DNA of 64,000 nucleotides from Blastocatellia bacterium. GTDB lineage: Bacteria > Acidobacteriota > Blastocatellia > UBA7656. Below, piece by piece: positions 26,704-36,587 of this stretch. The notes under the pieces were generated by a model. That model made no database searches, was not told where the DNA came from, and worked only from the letters and a program-made list of their open reading frames with translations. Every line of letters begins with the position of its first letter. Positions within the stretch are counted from its first letter, which is position 1. Made by a program: the position numbers and the translations under genes. The stretch covers positions 1 through 64,000 of the forward strand of contig DATENM010000044.1 in the NCBI GenBank assembly GCA_035275065.1. Direction: 5' to 3'.

Positions 26704-29700
26704 TCACTTGATGAGCGCTTCGTAGCGGGCGAGGGTCGCCGGCAGCGGGTCTACGCCGAGCTCGCGGCGCAGCATGCGGCGCAGGCCATCGAACTGATCA
26801 ATGGCGGCGGCGCGATTGCCGAGCGCCACATGCGCTTCCATCAGCGCGCAATGCACGTCTTCCTGATACGGGTCGCGCGATAGCAGCATCTGGCCGTAGC
26901 GCAATACCTGCTCGTGCCGCCCCTTGGCGTCATGGTAGACGATCAATTCTTTCAGCGCCTCGAAGTAGAGGTCGCGGTAATAGCTCTGTAGCTCTTCAAC
27001 CCAGTTGTAATAGAGCTCTTCAAGAAAATCGCCGCGGTAGAGCTTGATGGCCTCGGCCAACAACTGCGCCGCGCCTTCGTCGTCGGCGTTGCGGCGCGCC
27101 TCGCGCGCGTCGTTGAGCAGGCGCTCGAACTCTTCGGCATCAACGCGGTACTGGTACTGCGGGTTGAGCAGGTAAGCGCCCTCGCGGTAGAGCACGAAAT
27201 CCTTCTTGACCACCTGGCCGGTGTTGAGCGCCTTGCGCATGTGCGAGATGGTCGGGTGAAAGTTCTTGGCAATGGTTTCGGTGTCGGCGTCGCCCCAGAA
27301 CATTTCGATGATCTGCTCTTTCGGGGCGCGATGGTTGCGCCGCGAGGCGATGTAACAAAGGATGTGCAGCGATTTGATCAGCCGCCAGGCGTCCTTCAAG
27401 GGCTCGGCAGGGTCGCGGGAGATTTCGACGGGGCCGAGCATGCGAATCACCAGATCGACATTCGGGCGCTCGATGAACAACTCGACCATCGAATCCTGCC
27501 GCCGGCCGGCGGGCGCGGCGCTCGCTTGCACGCCCTCTGCCGGCGATAAGCGCGAGGGCGCTGCCTCGGCGGCCTGCATCGGCGCGAGGCGCGCCAGATA
27601 GTCTACGGCGATGCCTGCGCGCAGCGCGGCTTCGATCAACGCCGGTGTCAATCGCGCCTCGCCCGCCAGCCAGTAAGCGTAATCGTAGCGGCGCGACAGC
27701 CCCAGGGCATGCTCCAGGTGCGCCAGCGCTTCTTCGGGCCGCCGCAACTCCCAGAGGGCGCGGGCGAGCGAAGTCTCGGCGCGGGCTTCGTTGTAATACA
27801 GCTTACTTTCAACCGCCAGCCGCGCGGCTTCCGTCAGTGCCGCTTCGGCCTCGTTCAGACGGCCCGCCGCCAGCTCAATGCGCCCGCGCGTGATCAAGGC
27901 GGTCGAGCGCTCGACATCTGACTCCGCGGCCCGCGCGCGAAAGTACTCGTCGGCCTCGCGCGCGGCCATGCGAACATCGCCCATGCGCAGGTAGAGCGTG
28001 GCGCGCTCATCGAGCAGCTCTTTGTCCGTCAGCGCCACCCCGGCGTCGCGGTAGGCGCGCACGGCCTCGTCATAAAAATCGAGCGCCCGCGGAAACTCGT
28101 TGCGCTCGCGGTAAAGGTTGCCAAAGGCTTCCAGGGTCTCGCCAGTCGCCGTCTTCAAATTGAATAGCTGGCAGCGCTCAAGCGCCCGCTCAAGGTGCGC
28201 TTCGGCTTCGTCCAGACGGCCCTGGACGATCTTCAGCCGCGCGATGTTGAGGTGGGCGATGGCCTCTTGCGGGAACGGCGCGGCCTCGGCTTTTGTGTCA
28301 TGGCTTACGCTCGCCTCGCCCTCGATCATTTGTGAGAGCCAGCGCAGGGCTTCATGAAAGTCGCCTTCGAGCGAGTAAGGCAGGCCGAGGTTGTGCAGGG
28401 CGATGCGCGCGAAGCGGTCGTCGCCGGCCTTGCGAGCTTCGTCGAGCGCCGCCCGCCAGTTTTCGATAGCGCCGCCGCTGTCGTGCCGCGTCGTGAAGCT
28501 GCACAGGCCAATCGTGTTGAAGCAGCGGGCGCGCAATGCATGGTGATCGGGCGCAAGCGCGATGGCCTCGGTCGCCAGTTTGATGGCCTGGTCACAGTCG
28601 CCCGTGTGGCGTGCGATGTAGGCTTGACCGCGCAAGGCTTCGGCCTGCACGCTCGGATCAGCGGCGGCGCGGCCCATCTGCTCGGCCTGCGCGTAGAGCG
28701 CCGCGGCGCGCACCGAGTCGCTTTCGATCAAGGCGACATCGGCGCGGGGAATCAAGGCGCGCGGGTAAGCGTTCAGCGCGCTGTCGGTCAGCCCGTCAAA
28801 GGCGCGCTTGATCGTTTCGAAGCGCCCGGCGGCGACCAGTTCCCTGCCATGCGCCGCCAGCATGCCGGCGACATCTTCAGCCGAGCCGGCCTCGGTGAAG
28901 TGGTCGAGCGCAAAGCTCCACTGCTGGGCGCTGACAAAGTAAGCGGCGCAGGCTTTGTGCAGACGCTTGACCTCTTCGACACCCACCTCGTTCGCCAGCC
29001 AGCGCGTTAGAAAGCTGCGAAACAGCGGGTGCAGGCGATAAGATTCTTCGGCGCCGCTGCCATAGGCCTGGGCGATGAAGACGTTGCGCCGCGTCAGGTT
29101 GCGCAGCTCGGCGGTGCAATCCCCGATGTCGAGCGCCGCTTCGCAGATGGCCGGGTCAATGCGGTCGAGCAGCGACAAGCGGCCCAGCATCAGCCTGGTC
29201 TCAGGCGTTTCAAACTGCAAGACCTCTTCGGCAAAATAATCGAAGACTTCCATCTCCGACTGTTGCAAGGCGCTCTCGATCAAGGCGCGGTTGGCGCTAC
29301 GGGCCGCGCCGAGCGCGTCTTCGGAATGGCCGAGCGATTGTTGAATCAGTTGCAGCGCCGTCACCCAGCCGTCGGTCTTTTCGTGAAAGCGGCTGACCAT
29401 CTCCGCCGGCAACGTCCGCCCGAAAGTCTCGGCGAACAACTGCTCGACTTCAGGCGGCGTGAACAGCAAGTCCTGGCGGTTGAGAAAGCCGACGACGCCC
29501 TTGCTGCGCAGCCGCATGACTGAGAGGTTCGGCACCGAGCGCGTCGTAAAGATCAAGTGCAGCACGTCGGGCAGGTATTGCACCAGGCGGTCAACGGCGG
29601 CGGCAATCGGCTCGCTCGAATCAACGTGGTGATAATCGTCGAGTACCAGGATGGTCTTCTCTTCAAGCTGCTCGCTGACTTCGTTGATGAAGACGTCTAC

Positions 29701-30045
29701 GAGCTGGTTGGCTTTCCGCGAGAGGTTTTCAGTCTCGCTGATCAGCCCCAGCGTGACGTGCCCGAAGGCCGGCTCGCGCTGGCGCAATCCATAGACGAGA
29801 TAGCCGAAGAAGACCGCCAGATCAACGTCCGCCGGATCGATCTGATACCAGACGGCCGGCAGCTTGATTGAGTGGATGAAGTCGGTCACCAGCGTCGTCT
29901 TGCCGCAGCCGGCGTTGGCGCAGAGGATGGTCGCGGGCCGGTCGAGAAAATCGCGCATGCGCTCGATCAGCCGCGGGCGCGCCAGCACACGCGTCGTCAG
30001 ACGCGGCGGCAACAGCTTGGTCTTAAGAAAGTATGCTGGCAGCAT
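26704..30045 (-). CDS. Giant MalT/SARP-like regulator: STAND ATPase, TPR repeats, winged helix and BTAD
   Basis: A 1113-aa predicted transcriptional activator. N-terminal NTPase of the STAND/MalT type: Walker A CANAGCGKTTLV near residue 44 and Walker B KTILVLDDYHHVDSSEP. A long helical TPR region runs from about 330 to 860. The last ~250 residues hold an OmpR-like winged helix (VIRMLGPVEISRD, APKEQIIEMFWGDADTE, then FHPTISHMRKAL) followed by a bacterial transcriptional activator domain ending DPLPATLARYEALIK. The start is ATG 30045 (MLPAYFLKTKLLPP, as in MalT-like proteins); a 46-residue upstream extension is the translation of heptamer repeats and was rejected. Ligand and targets unknown. 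Confidence 0.9.
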   Translation of the reverse strand: MLPAYFLKTKLLPPRLTTRVLARPRLIERMRDFLDRPATILCANAGCGKTTLVTDFIHSIKLPAVWYQIDPADVDLAVFFGYLVYGLRQREPAFGHVTLGLISETENLSRKANQLVDVFINEVSEQLEEKTILVLDDYHHVDSSEPIAAAVDRLVQYLPDVLHLIFTTRSVPNLSVMRLRSKGVVGFLNRQDLLFTPPEVEQLFAETFGRTLPAEMVSRFHEKTDGWVTALQLIQQSLGHSEDALGAARSANRALIESALQQSEMEVFDYFAEEVLQFETPETRLMLGRLSLLDRIDPAICEAALDIGDCTAELRNLTRRNVFIAQAYGSGAEESYRLHPLFRSFLTRWLANEVGVEEVKRLHKACAAYFVSAQQWSFALDHFTEAGSAEDVAGMLAAHGRELVAAGRFETIKRAFDGLTDSALNAYPRALIPRADVALIESDSVRAAALYAQAEQMGRAAADPSVQAEALRGQAYIARHTGDCDQAIKLATEAIALAPDHHALRARCFNTIGLCSFTTRHDSGGAIENWRAALDEARKAGDDRFARIALHNLGLPYSLEGDFHEALRWLSQMIEGEASVSHDTKAEAAPFPQEAIAHLNIARLKIVQGRLDEAEAHLERALERCQLFNLKTATGETLEAFGNLYRERNEFPRALDFYDEAVRAYRDAGVALTDKELLDERATLYLRMGDVRMAAREADEYFRARAAESDVERSTALITRGRIELAAGRLNEAEAALTEAARLAVESKLYYNEARAETSLARALWELRRPEEALAHLEHALGLSRRYDYAYWLAGEARLTPALIEAALRAGIAVDYLARLAPMQAAEAAPSRLSPAEGVQASAAPAGRRQDSMVELFIERPNVDLVIRMLGPVEISRDPAEPLKDAWRLIKSLHILCYIASRRNHRAPKEQIIEMFWGDADTETIAKNFHPTISHMRKALNTGQVVKKDFVLYREGAYLLNPQYQYRVDAEEFERLLNDAREARRNADDEGAAQLLAEAIKLYRGDFLEELYYNWVEELQSYYRDLYFEALKELIVYHDAKGRHEQVLRYGQMLLSRDPYQEDVHCALMEAHVALGNRAAAIDQFDGLRRMLRRELGVDPLPATLARYEALIK

Positions 30046-30047
30046 AA

Positions 30048-30188
30048 CGATTGCGGATTGCGGATTGCGGATTGTGGATTCTCGATTGCTGAATCCGTTC
30101 TCCTGATTGCGCATCACGGGTCGTGAATTGATGCGGCCACTGCTGACCTTCTCAATCCGCAATCCGCAATCCGCAATCCGCAATCAGA
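30048..30188. repeat. Heptamer tandem arrays with inverted arms (GGATTGC)
   Basis: The left arm (30048-30095) repeats GGATTGC, with decaying copies; the right arm (30152-30187) repeats GCAATCC five times. It lies in the 5' region between the large regulator (start 30045, minus) and the small coiled-coil protein (start 30327, plus), the only clearly divergent junction among the array loci. Confidence 0.92.
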
Positions 30189-30326
30189 TGCTTTACTTCT
30201 GTTCTAACATCATCCGGCGAATTCGCACAAGCGCGCCGGGCGATCTCCCGGCGCCGCCAACGGCGACTGGTATGGTGATTGCGATTAAAGGTGGTGCAAC
30301 AAATCTCAACTAGAGGAGGAAAGTCT

Positions 30327-30611
30327 ATGGCAGATCAAAATGCCTCGAACCAGGGCGGCAACTTTCCGCTCGATGACCTTTGCTACGACCTGATCACGAT
30401 CATCCACAAGAAGTCGAAAGCCCTGGAGGCTTACGACAAGTACATGCGCGACGCGCAGAATGACAACGAAATCCGGCAGTTGCTTGAGCAGATTCGCCAG
30501 CAGGACACCGAGCAGGTGCAACAGCTTCAGCAGCACCTCGGGCGCTTGCTCGGTCAGCAATCTGCCAACTCCAGCTCGCAGAGCGCCGGCCAGACGCGCG
30601 GCGGTCTGTAA
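30327..30611 (+). CDS. Small helical protein of unknown function
   Basis: A 94-aa soluble protein with no assigned family. Residues 14-75 look like a two-helix coiled coil (LDDLCYDLITIIHKKSKALE, then NEIRQLLEQIRQQDTEQV), followed by a Gln/Ser-rich tail. AGAGGAGGAAAG sits before the ATG, a very strong ribosome-binding site that supports high expression. An upstream in-frame start 48 bases earlier was rejected for lack of such a site. The pattern resembles small ferritin-like or stress-linked helical proteins, but that is only an impression. Confidence 0.75.
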   Translation: MADQNASNQGGNFPLDDLCYDLITIIHKKSKALEAYDKYMRDAQNDNEIRQLLEQIRQQDTEQVQQLQQHLGRLLGQQSANSSSQSAGQTRGGL

Positions 30612-30619
30612 GGCCACAA

Positions 30620-30647
30620 AGCGAGGGGACGCCAATGTCCCCTCGCT
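30620..30647 (+). terminator. Stable hairpin after the small helical gene
   Basis: AGCGAGGGGAC-gccaat-GTCCCCTCGCT, an 11-bp perfect stem 9 bases after the stop codon. The following T-tract is weak (GCTCATTC), so termination is probable but not certain. Confidence 0.65.
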
Positions 30648-30747
30648 GCTCATTCGAGGAATGATAACCGAACGATAACCGGTTGCGGCGAACGAAAAGC
30701 AATCGAATGTAACTCGCGCGACACGCTGCCGGTCGGAGCGGTCCCGG

Positions 30748-31260
30748 CTATTTTCCCTTCATCATCTCCTGATTGAATTCCTGTGACTTGCCCTTGGGGA
30801 CGCTGATCCACTGCCAGTCGCCCTGGTTCAATATGCGCGCCAGCAGAACAATCTGGCCGACATGATACGCGGTGTGCGCAACCGAGCGGCAGAGCGCCCG
30901 GTGGACCGTGTGCGGCTCGTCGCGAATCAACACCTGTCGCTCAAGGTCAGCATCAGTGAGCGCGGCCAGGGCCTCTTCGACGACTTGAAAGCCCTCGGCC
31001 CACATCTGCCCGACCGCCTGCCGGTCATAGGTCACGTCGGCAAATTCCGAGTCCCTGTCGCGCCACGGCTTTTCGCCGTCGCTCGTCAGAAAGTCGGTGA
31101 AGCGCGAGCGCAGGTTGCCGCTGATGTGGCGAACGATCATCGCGACCGAATTGTTATCCTTGCCGATCACGCGATTGAGCGCGTCGTCGGAAACCTGCGC
31201 CAGCGCTTTCTCGCCGATGCGGCGATAGCTCTGATATTCCTTCAAGAAGTTTTGAATCAT
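30748..31260 (-). CDS. DinB-fold protein, DUF1572-like
   Basis: A 170-aa four-helix protein of the DinB/DUF1572 type. The family marks are the N-terminal MIQNFLKEYQSYRRIGEKAL helix, NNSVAMIVRHISGNLRSRF, and HRALCRSVAHTAYHVGQIVLLARIL, whose histidines would be metal ligands (HH-type positions in the first, third and fourth helices). The ATG at 31260 is preferred; a 16-residue extension upstream is the translation of octamer repeats. DinB-like proteins include bacillithiol- and mycothiol-dependent transferases, but this member's activity is unknown. It sits downstream of mdh in the same direction. Confidence 0.82.
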   Translation of the reverse strand: MIQNFLKEYQSYRRIGEKALAQVSDDALNRVIGKDNNSVAMIVRHISGNLRSRFTDFLTSDGEKPWRDRDSEFADVTYDRQAVGQMWAEGFQVVEEALAALTDADLERQVLIRDEPHTVHRALCRSVAHTAYHVGQIVLLARILNQGDWQWISVPKGKSQEFNQEMMKGK

Positions 31261-31267
31261 AGCGTGC

Positions 31268-32340
<1,073 letters not shown>

Positions 32341-32390
32341 TCAGTGGTCGGTTGTCAGGCAGAGTAAGCGGGAAGTAGGAGGCAGTCATC

Positions 32391-32536
32391 AGTCCCGTAG
32401 GGACGCCATGTTTATAGTCACCGGAGATAAGAAAGAACCAAGCTCCGTAGGAGCGAAATGTCAACATTTCGCTCCTACGGAGCTTGAAGAACAAGCCGAC
32501 TCGATTACTATAAACATCGCGCTCCTGACGGAGCTT
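32391..32536. repeat. REP-like palindromic element, copy 2
   Basis: Best-preserved copy. Outer arms AGTCCCGTAGGGACG...ATGTTTATAGT (32391-32418) and ACTATAAACATCGCGCTCC (about 32511-32530); perfect inner hairpin of about 38 bases at 32449-32486 (CAAGCTCCGTAGGAGCGAA against its complement). A further outer arm pair, GTAGGAGGCAGT at about 32375 and ACTGCCTCCGGCCTCCTGC at about 32540, encloses it. It lies between the mdh start and the permease stop. Confidence 0.9.
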
Positions 32537-32563
32537 GGCAAACTGCCTCCGGCCTCCTGCCCG

Positions 32564-34471
32564 CTAGCCGCTGACGTGGATGGCCGGGCGGCGCTCGGGA
32601 TCATCTTCGGCCTGGCGCAGCACCTCGCGGGTAACCGGCGCGGTGTCGCCTTCGCCAAAAAAGATGTATTTGAGCATGTAGACCAGCGGGTTGCCTTCCG
32701 TCCATGCGAAGTAGGCGTGCGGCAGCTTGCCTGTGCGGTCGCGCAGGTCGAGCAGGAAGGCGGCGATGGCATTCGGCACCGTCGAGCTTTCGGCGCGCAG
32801 CACGCGGTAGCCATCCACGTTGACGCCCTTAACCTTCATGACATCGGCAAACTCCGAGGCATCGCACACCTTGATTTCGAGAAAGACCACCGGGTCTTCT
32901 TTCGGGATGTGGTTGTCGGCGCGCTGCTCGACCTCTTTCTCGTGGTACTCGTCAACGTCACCGCGCTGGCAGCGATTGGCAATGAGGCGAATCTCGCCCT
33001 GGCTGATCTCTTCGATGAACTGCTTTGCCTTGTCGTCCATCTCGATGTGTTTGACGCGCAGCTCGGTCGAGCGATAGATGCGCGACACGAACGAGGTGGC
33101 GACGATGAAGAGGATGAAGAACGACGCGATCTTGATGCCTTCGGGACGCTCGATGACGTTCAGCACCGTCGTGTAGGCGAAGACCAGCGCGATCAGCAGG
33201 AAGGCATAACGAATCACGCCGCGCCGCCAGACCGACAGGGTGACGGCGATGGCCCCCGAACTCATCAACACCAGCACGCCGGTCGCATAAGCGCCGCCTT
33301 GCGCGTTAACGTCGGCCTTGAAGATCACCGTGACGGCAAAGGCAATCGCCGTGTAGACCAGCACCAGCGGGCGCGTCGCCCGCGCCCAGTCGGGCGCCAT
33401 GCCATAGCGCGGCAGGTAGCGCGGCACGATGTTCAACAGTCCCGCCATCGCCGATGCTCCGGCGAACCACAGGATCAGGATCGTGCTCAGGTCATAAACC
33501 GTGCCGAAGAGGTTGCCGAGATAATGGTGCGCGATGTAGGCCAGCGCCCGCCCGTTGGCCTGCCCGCCCTCTTCAAATTCCTGCGCAGGGATCAGCAGCG
33601 TCGTTGCGAAGCTGCTGGCGATCAGCATCACGCTCATGATGAAGGCGGCGGTGCGCAGCAGCTTGCGGGTGTTGCGAATGCGGCCTTCGGGCTGGGCTTC
33701 GGTATCCGACGGCTCGCCCTTGACCAGTGGCATCACGGCGACGCCGGTCTCGAATCCCGAAAGTCCGAGCGCCAGTTTCGGAAAGACGAGCATGGCCGCG
33801 CCGATCATGCCGAGCGGGCTGGCATAGCTGCGGAACAGCGCCGCTTTCCAATCCGACAACAGTTGCGGATGGGCCAACACCTGAGACAGCCCGTAGCCGA
33901 TGACAACGCCATTCAGTAACAGGTAAACCACCACCAGAATGACGGCGACGCCGATGGCTTCCTTGAAGCCTTTGAGAAAGATGGTGCCCAGCAAGGTAAT
34001 CAGCACCAGGGTCACGGCGATGGGATGCTTGAGGCCCATCGGCGTGAAGGGATTTTCGATGACGTGGGCGGTGGCGTCGGCGGCGGATAGCGTCATCGTG
34101 ATGATGAAGTCAGTCGCCACAAAGCCGAGCAGCACGAGCACGAAAAGTTTGCCCTGCCAGCCGGGCAGCAGGTCTGCGAGCATCGAGATCGAGCCTTCGC
34201 CATGCGGGCTCTCCCTGGAGACGCGGTTATAAATCGGCAGCGCCCCAAGCAAGGTCAATAGCACCAGTACCAGCGTGGCGATGGGCGAGAGCGCGCCGGC
34301 GGCCAGGAAGGCGATGCCGGGCTGGTAGCCGAGCGTCGAAAAATAATCGACGCCGGTCAAACACATCACCTGCCACCAGGGATGGCGATGCTCTGTGGAA
34401 TGCGCTTGCGGGCCTTCAGGCCCTTTCGGCTTGCCCTTGAGCAGCCAGCGCTTGAATCTTTTTTCGCTCAT
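32564..34471 (-). CDS. APC-superfamily amino-acid-permease-like transporter with C-terminal cytosolic domain
   Basis: A 635-aa membrane protein. About 12 transmembrane helices occupy residues ~35-485, beginning after the [20 protein letters not shown] segment, which resembles the unwound first helix of APC transporters (G-V-D-Y-x-S). The remaining ~150 residues are soluble ([20 protein letters not shown] onward), a fusion seen in related acidobacterial and actinobacterial permeases. The start at ATG 34471 is preferred to a GTG 36 bases upstream. It is divergent from the UbiB-like gene. Substrate unknown; a cation or amino acid is plausible. Confidence 0.82.
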   Translation of the reverse strand: MSEKRFKRWLLKGKPKGPEGPQAHSTEHRHPWWQVMCLTGVDYFSTLGYQPGIAFLAAGALSPIATLVLVLLTLLGALPIYNRVSRESPHGEGSISMLADLLPGWQGKLFVLVLLGFVATDFIITMTLSAADATAHVIENPFTPMGLKHPIAVTLVLITLLGTIFLKGFKEAIGVAVILVVVYLLLNGVVIGYGLSQVLAHPQLLSDWKAALFRSYASPLGMIGAAMLVFPKLALGLSGFETGVAVMPLVKGEPSDTEAQPEGRIRNTRKLLRTAAFIMSVMLIASSFATTLLIPAQEFEEGGQANGRALAYIAHHYLGNLFGTVYDLSTILILWFAGASAMAGLLNIVPRYLPRYGMAPDWARATRPLVLVYTAIAFAVTVIFKADVNAQGGAYATGVLVLMSSGAIAVTLSVWRRGVIRYAFLLIALVFAYTTVLNVIERPEGIKIASFFILFIVATSFVSRIYRSTELRVKHIEMDDKAKQFIEEISQGEIRLIANRCQRGDVDEYHEKEVEQRADNHIPKEDPVVFLEIKVCDASEFADVMKVKGVNVDGYRVLRAESSTVPNAIAAFLLDLRDRTGKLPHAYFAWTEGNPLVYMLKYIFFGEGDTAPVTREVLRQAEDDPERRPAIHVSG

Positions 34472-34724
34472 TGCGTGCCTGAGTTCTTGGGAGGCACTCA
34501 GCGTCACAGGGAGTGAGCTCGGGTCGGTACTTCACTACTAAATAAAGCAAATCACGCCGCCGCCATGCAAGGCGAACATGCCCTCGTTGGCGGCGGGATG
34601 TGAGGGCGGCGGTTTTCCAGGGCGCTCGCAAACTGGTATGGTATAAGGAAGCCAACCGGCGCGCTGTGGCCGCGCCTGCAACCTGCAAGGCTGATAATCA
34701 TCTTTTGCAATCGTGGGGAGGGTG

Positions 34725-36380
34725 ATGGGAATCTCGCTGAAGCCTCAGCACCTGAAGCGGTACAAAGACATCGCATGGCTGCTCATCAAGTACGGGCGAT
34801 CCGACCTGGTCAAGACCGCCGGACTTGACGAAGCCATTCTCGAAGAAGACCAGAAGGTTTCCGACGACGCGCCGCGCGAGGCCAAAGAGCTGGCCGATGA
34901 TCTTGAGCAGCGCGGGCCAACCTTCATCAAGCTCGGGCAACTGCTCTCGACGCGCCCGGATATGCTGCCGCTGCCTTACATCGAGGCGCTGGCGCGCCTG
35001 CAAGACAAAGTCGAGCCGTTCGCTTATGAAGAGGTCGAGCGCATCGTTAACGCCGAGCTGGGCGTGCGCCTTTCGAAAGCCTTCGCCGAGTTCGACCGCG
35101 AGCCGATGGCGGCGGCCTCGCTCGGGCAGGTGCATCGCGCACGCATGCGCGATGGCCGCCGGGTCGCCGTCAAAGTACAGCGCCCGAATATCCGCGAGCA
35201 GATTGCCGAAGACCTGGAAGCCTTCGAAGAGATCGCCGAGTTTATGGACGGCTTTACCGACATAGGCCGAAGGTACGAGTTCAATAAGATGCTCGGCGAG
35301 TTCCGCAGGAGCCTGCTGCGCGAGCTTGACTATCGCCAGGAAGCGCAGAACCTGATAACGCTCGGCGCCAACCTGCGCGAGTTCGAGCGTATCGTCGTGC
35401 CGCAGCCGATAAACGATTACACGACCTCGCGCGTGCTGACGATGGATTACGTCGCCGGCAAGAATATTCTTTCACTCAGCCCGCTCGCCTTGCTCGACAT
35501 CAACGGCGAGGCGCTGGCCGAAGACCTGTTTCGCGCTTACCTGAAACAGATCCTCGTTGACGGCTTCTTCCACGCCGATCCGCACCCCGGCAATGTCTTT
35601 CTGGCCGACGACGGGCGCATCGCCTTGCTCGACCTCGGCATGGTGGCGCACGTAACGCCGCGCTTGCAGGAACGGCTGCTGCAAATGCTGCTGGCGATCA
35701 GCGAAGGCCGCAGCGACGACGCCGCGCGCTTCGCCATTCAGATTGGCGAGAAGACAGAGGCTTTCAACAGCACGGGGTTTTCGGCGCGCGTCGCAGAGTT
35801 TGTTTCCGTCTACCAGCAGGCCGAGCTTCAGCGCATCGAAGCGGGCCGCATCGTTTTGCAGATCACGCAGATCGCCGGCGAATGCGGCATCCGTCTGCCG
35901 TCCGACCTGACGATGCTCGGCAAGACCCTGCTCAATCTCGATCAAGTCGGCTGGACGCTCGACCCGGACTTTGATCCCAACGCCTCGCTCCGCCGCAACG
36001 CCGCGGAGATTCTCAGGCACCGTGTGATGAAGAGTTTTTCGCCGGGCAACCTCTTCAGCAGCGTGCTTGAGGTGCAAGACCTGGTGCAGACGCTGCCGCG
36101 CCGGATGAATCGCATCCTTGAGCATGTCGCCAACAACGATCTTGAGGTGAGAGTCCAGGCGATTGACGAGACCAAGCTGATGGCGGGCTTTCAAAAAGTC
36201 GCCAACCGCATCACGATGGGGCTGGTGCTGGCGGCGTTGATTGTTGGGGCGGCCATGCTGATGCAGGTTCCGACATCTTTTCAGATATTCGGCTACCCCG
36301 GCCTGGCGATCATCTTCTTTCTGGCGGCGGCAGCGGGCGGCATCCTGCTGGTGCTCAACATCCTCTTCAAAGACGAGTGA
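34725..36380 (+). CDS. UbiB/AarF (ABC1, ADCK) atypical protein-kinase-like protein
   Basis: A 551-aa member of the UbiB/ADCK family, linked in other bacteria to ubiquinone or other lipid metabolism. The KxGQ motif is in GPTFIKLGQLLSTRPDML, the Ala-rich loop in EPMAAASLGQVHRARM, the conserved Lys in RRVAVKVQRP, the catalytic loop in FFHADPHPGNVFLADDG and the DFG-like Asp in IALLDLGMVAHV. Two transmembrane helices lie at the C-terminus (MGLVLAALIVGAAMLMQ; LAIIFFLAAAAGGILLVLN). The ATG at 34725 follows GGGGAGGG directly. No quinone-synthesis genes adjoin it, so the pathway is not fixed here. Confidence 0.9.
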   Translation: MGISLKPQHLKRYKDIAWLLIKYGRSDLVKTAGLDEAILEEDQKVSDDAPREAKELADDLEQRGPTFIKLGQLLSTRPDMLPLPYIEALARLQDKVEPFAYEEVERIVNAELGVRLSKAFAEFDREPMAAASLGQVHRARMRDGRRVAVKVQRPNIREQIAEDLEAFEEIAEFMDGFTDIGRRYEFNKMLGEFRRSLLRELDYRQEAQNLITLGANLREFERIVVPQPINDYTTSRVLTMDYVAGKNILSLSPLALLDINGEALAEDLFRAYLKQILVDGFFHADPHPGNVFLADDGRIALLDLGMVAHVTPRLQERLLQMLLAISEGRSDDAARFAIQIGEKTEAFNSTGFSARVAEFVSVYQQAELQRIEAGRIVLQITQIAGECGIRLPSDLTMLGKTLLNLDQVGWTLDPDFDPNASLRRNAAEILRHRVMKSFSPGNLFSSVLEVQDLVQTLPRRMNRILEHVANNDLEVRVQAIDETKLMAGFQKVANRITMGLVLAALIVGAAMLMQVPTSFQIFGYPGLAIIFFLAAAAGGILLVLNILFKDE

Positions 36381-36405
36381 CGCCGCCGCAGTCGAAAAAA
36401 CTTTC

Positions 36406-36434
36406 TTGACATCAAAAAGTAGCTCGAATATCAT
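36406..36434 (+). promoter_or_regulatory. Near-consensus promoter
   Basis: TTGACA (36406-36411), a 17-base spacer and TATCAT (36429-36434) drive the secreted helical-repeat gene that starts at 36588, leaving a ~150-base leader. Confidence 0.65.
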
Positions 36435-36587
36435 CGCAGCCATCTTTAAGTATACGGAAGAGGGGAAGCAGAAGAACCTGCCATCGGCTTCCATCTTCAG
36501 ACCGTCGAGATGGTAAAAGCTTCTACGCTGAACTTCTCCCTCGTCGCTAAAGCGAACAGGTCGAATTCCTTCCTCAGGAGGTCAGCG

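Noticed and set aside
30048..30188. N-terminal extension of the large regulator (MRIADCGLRIEKVSS...)
   Set aside because: The extension is the literal translation of GGATTGC repeats; conserved sequence starts at MLPAYFLKTK (30045).
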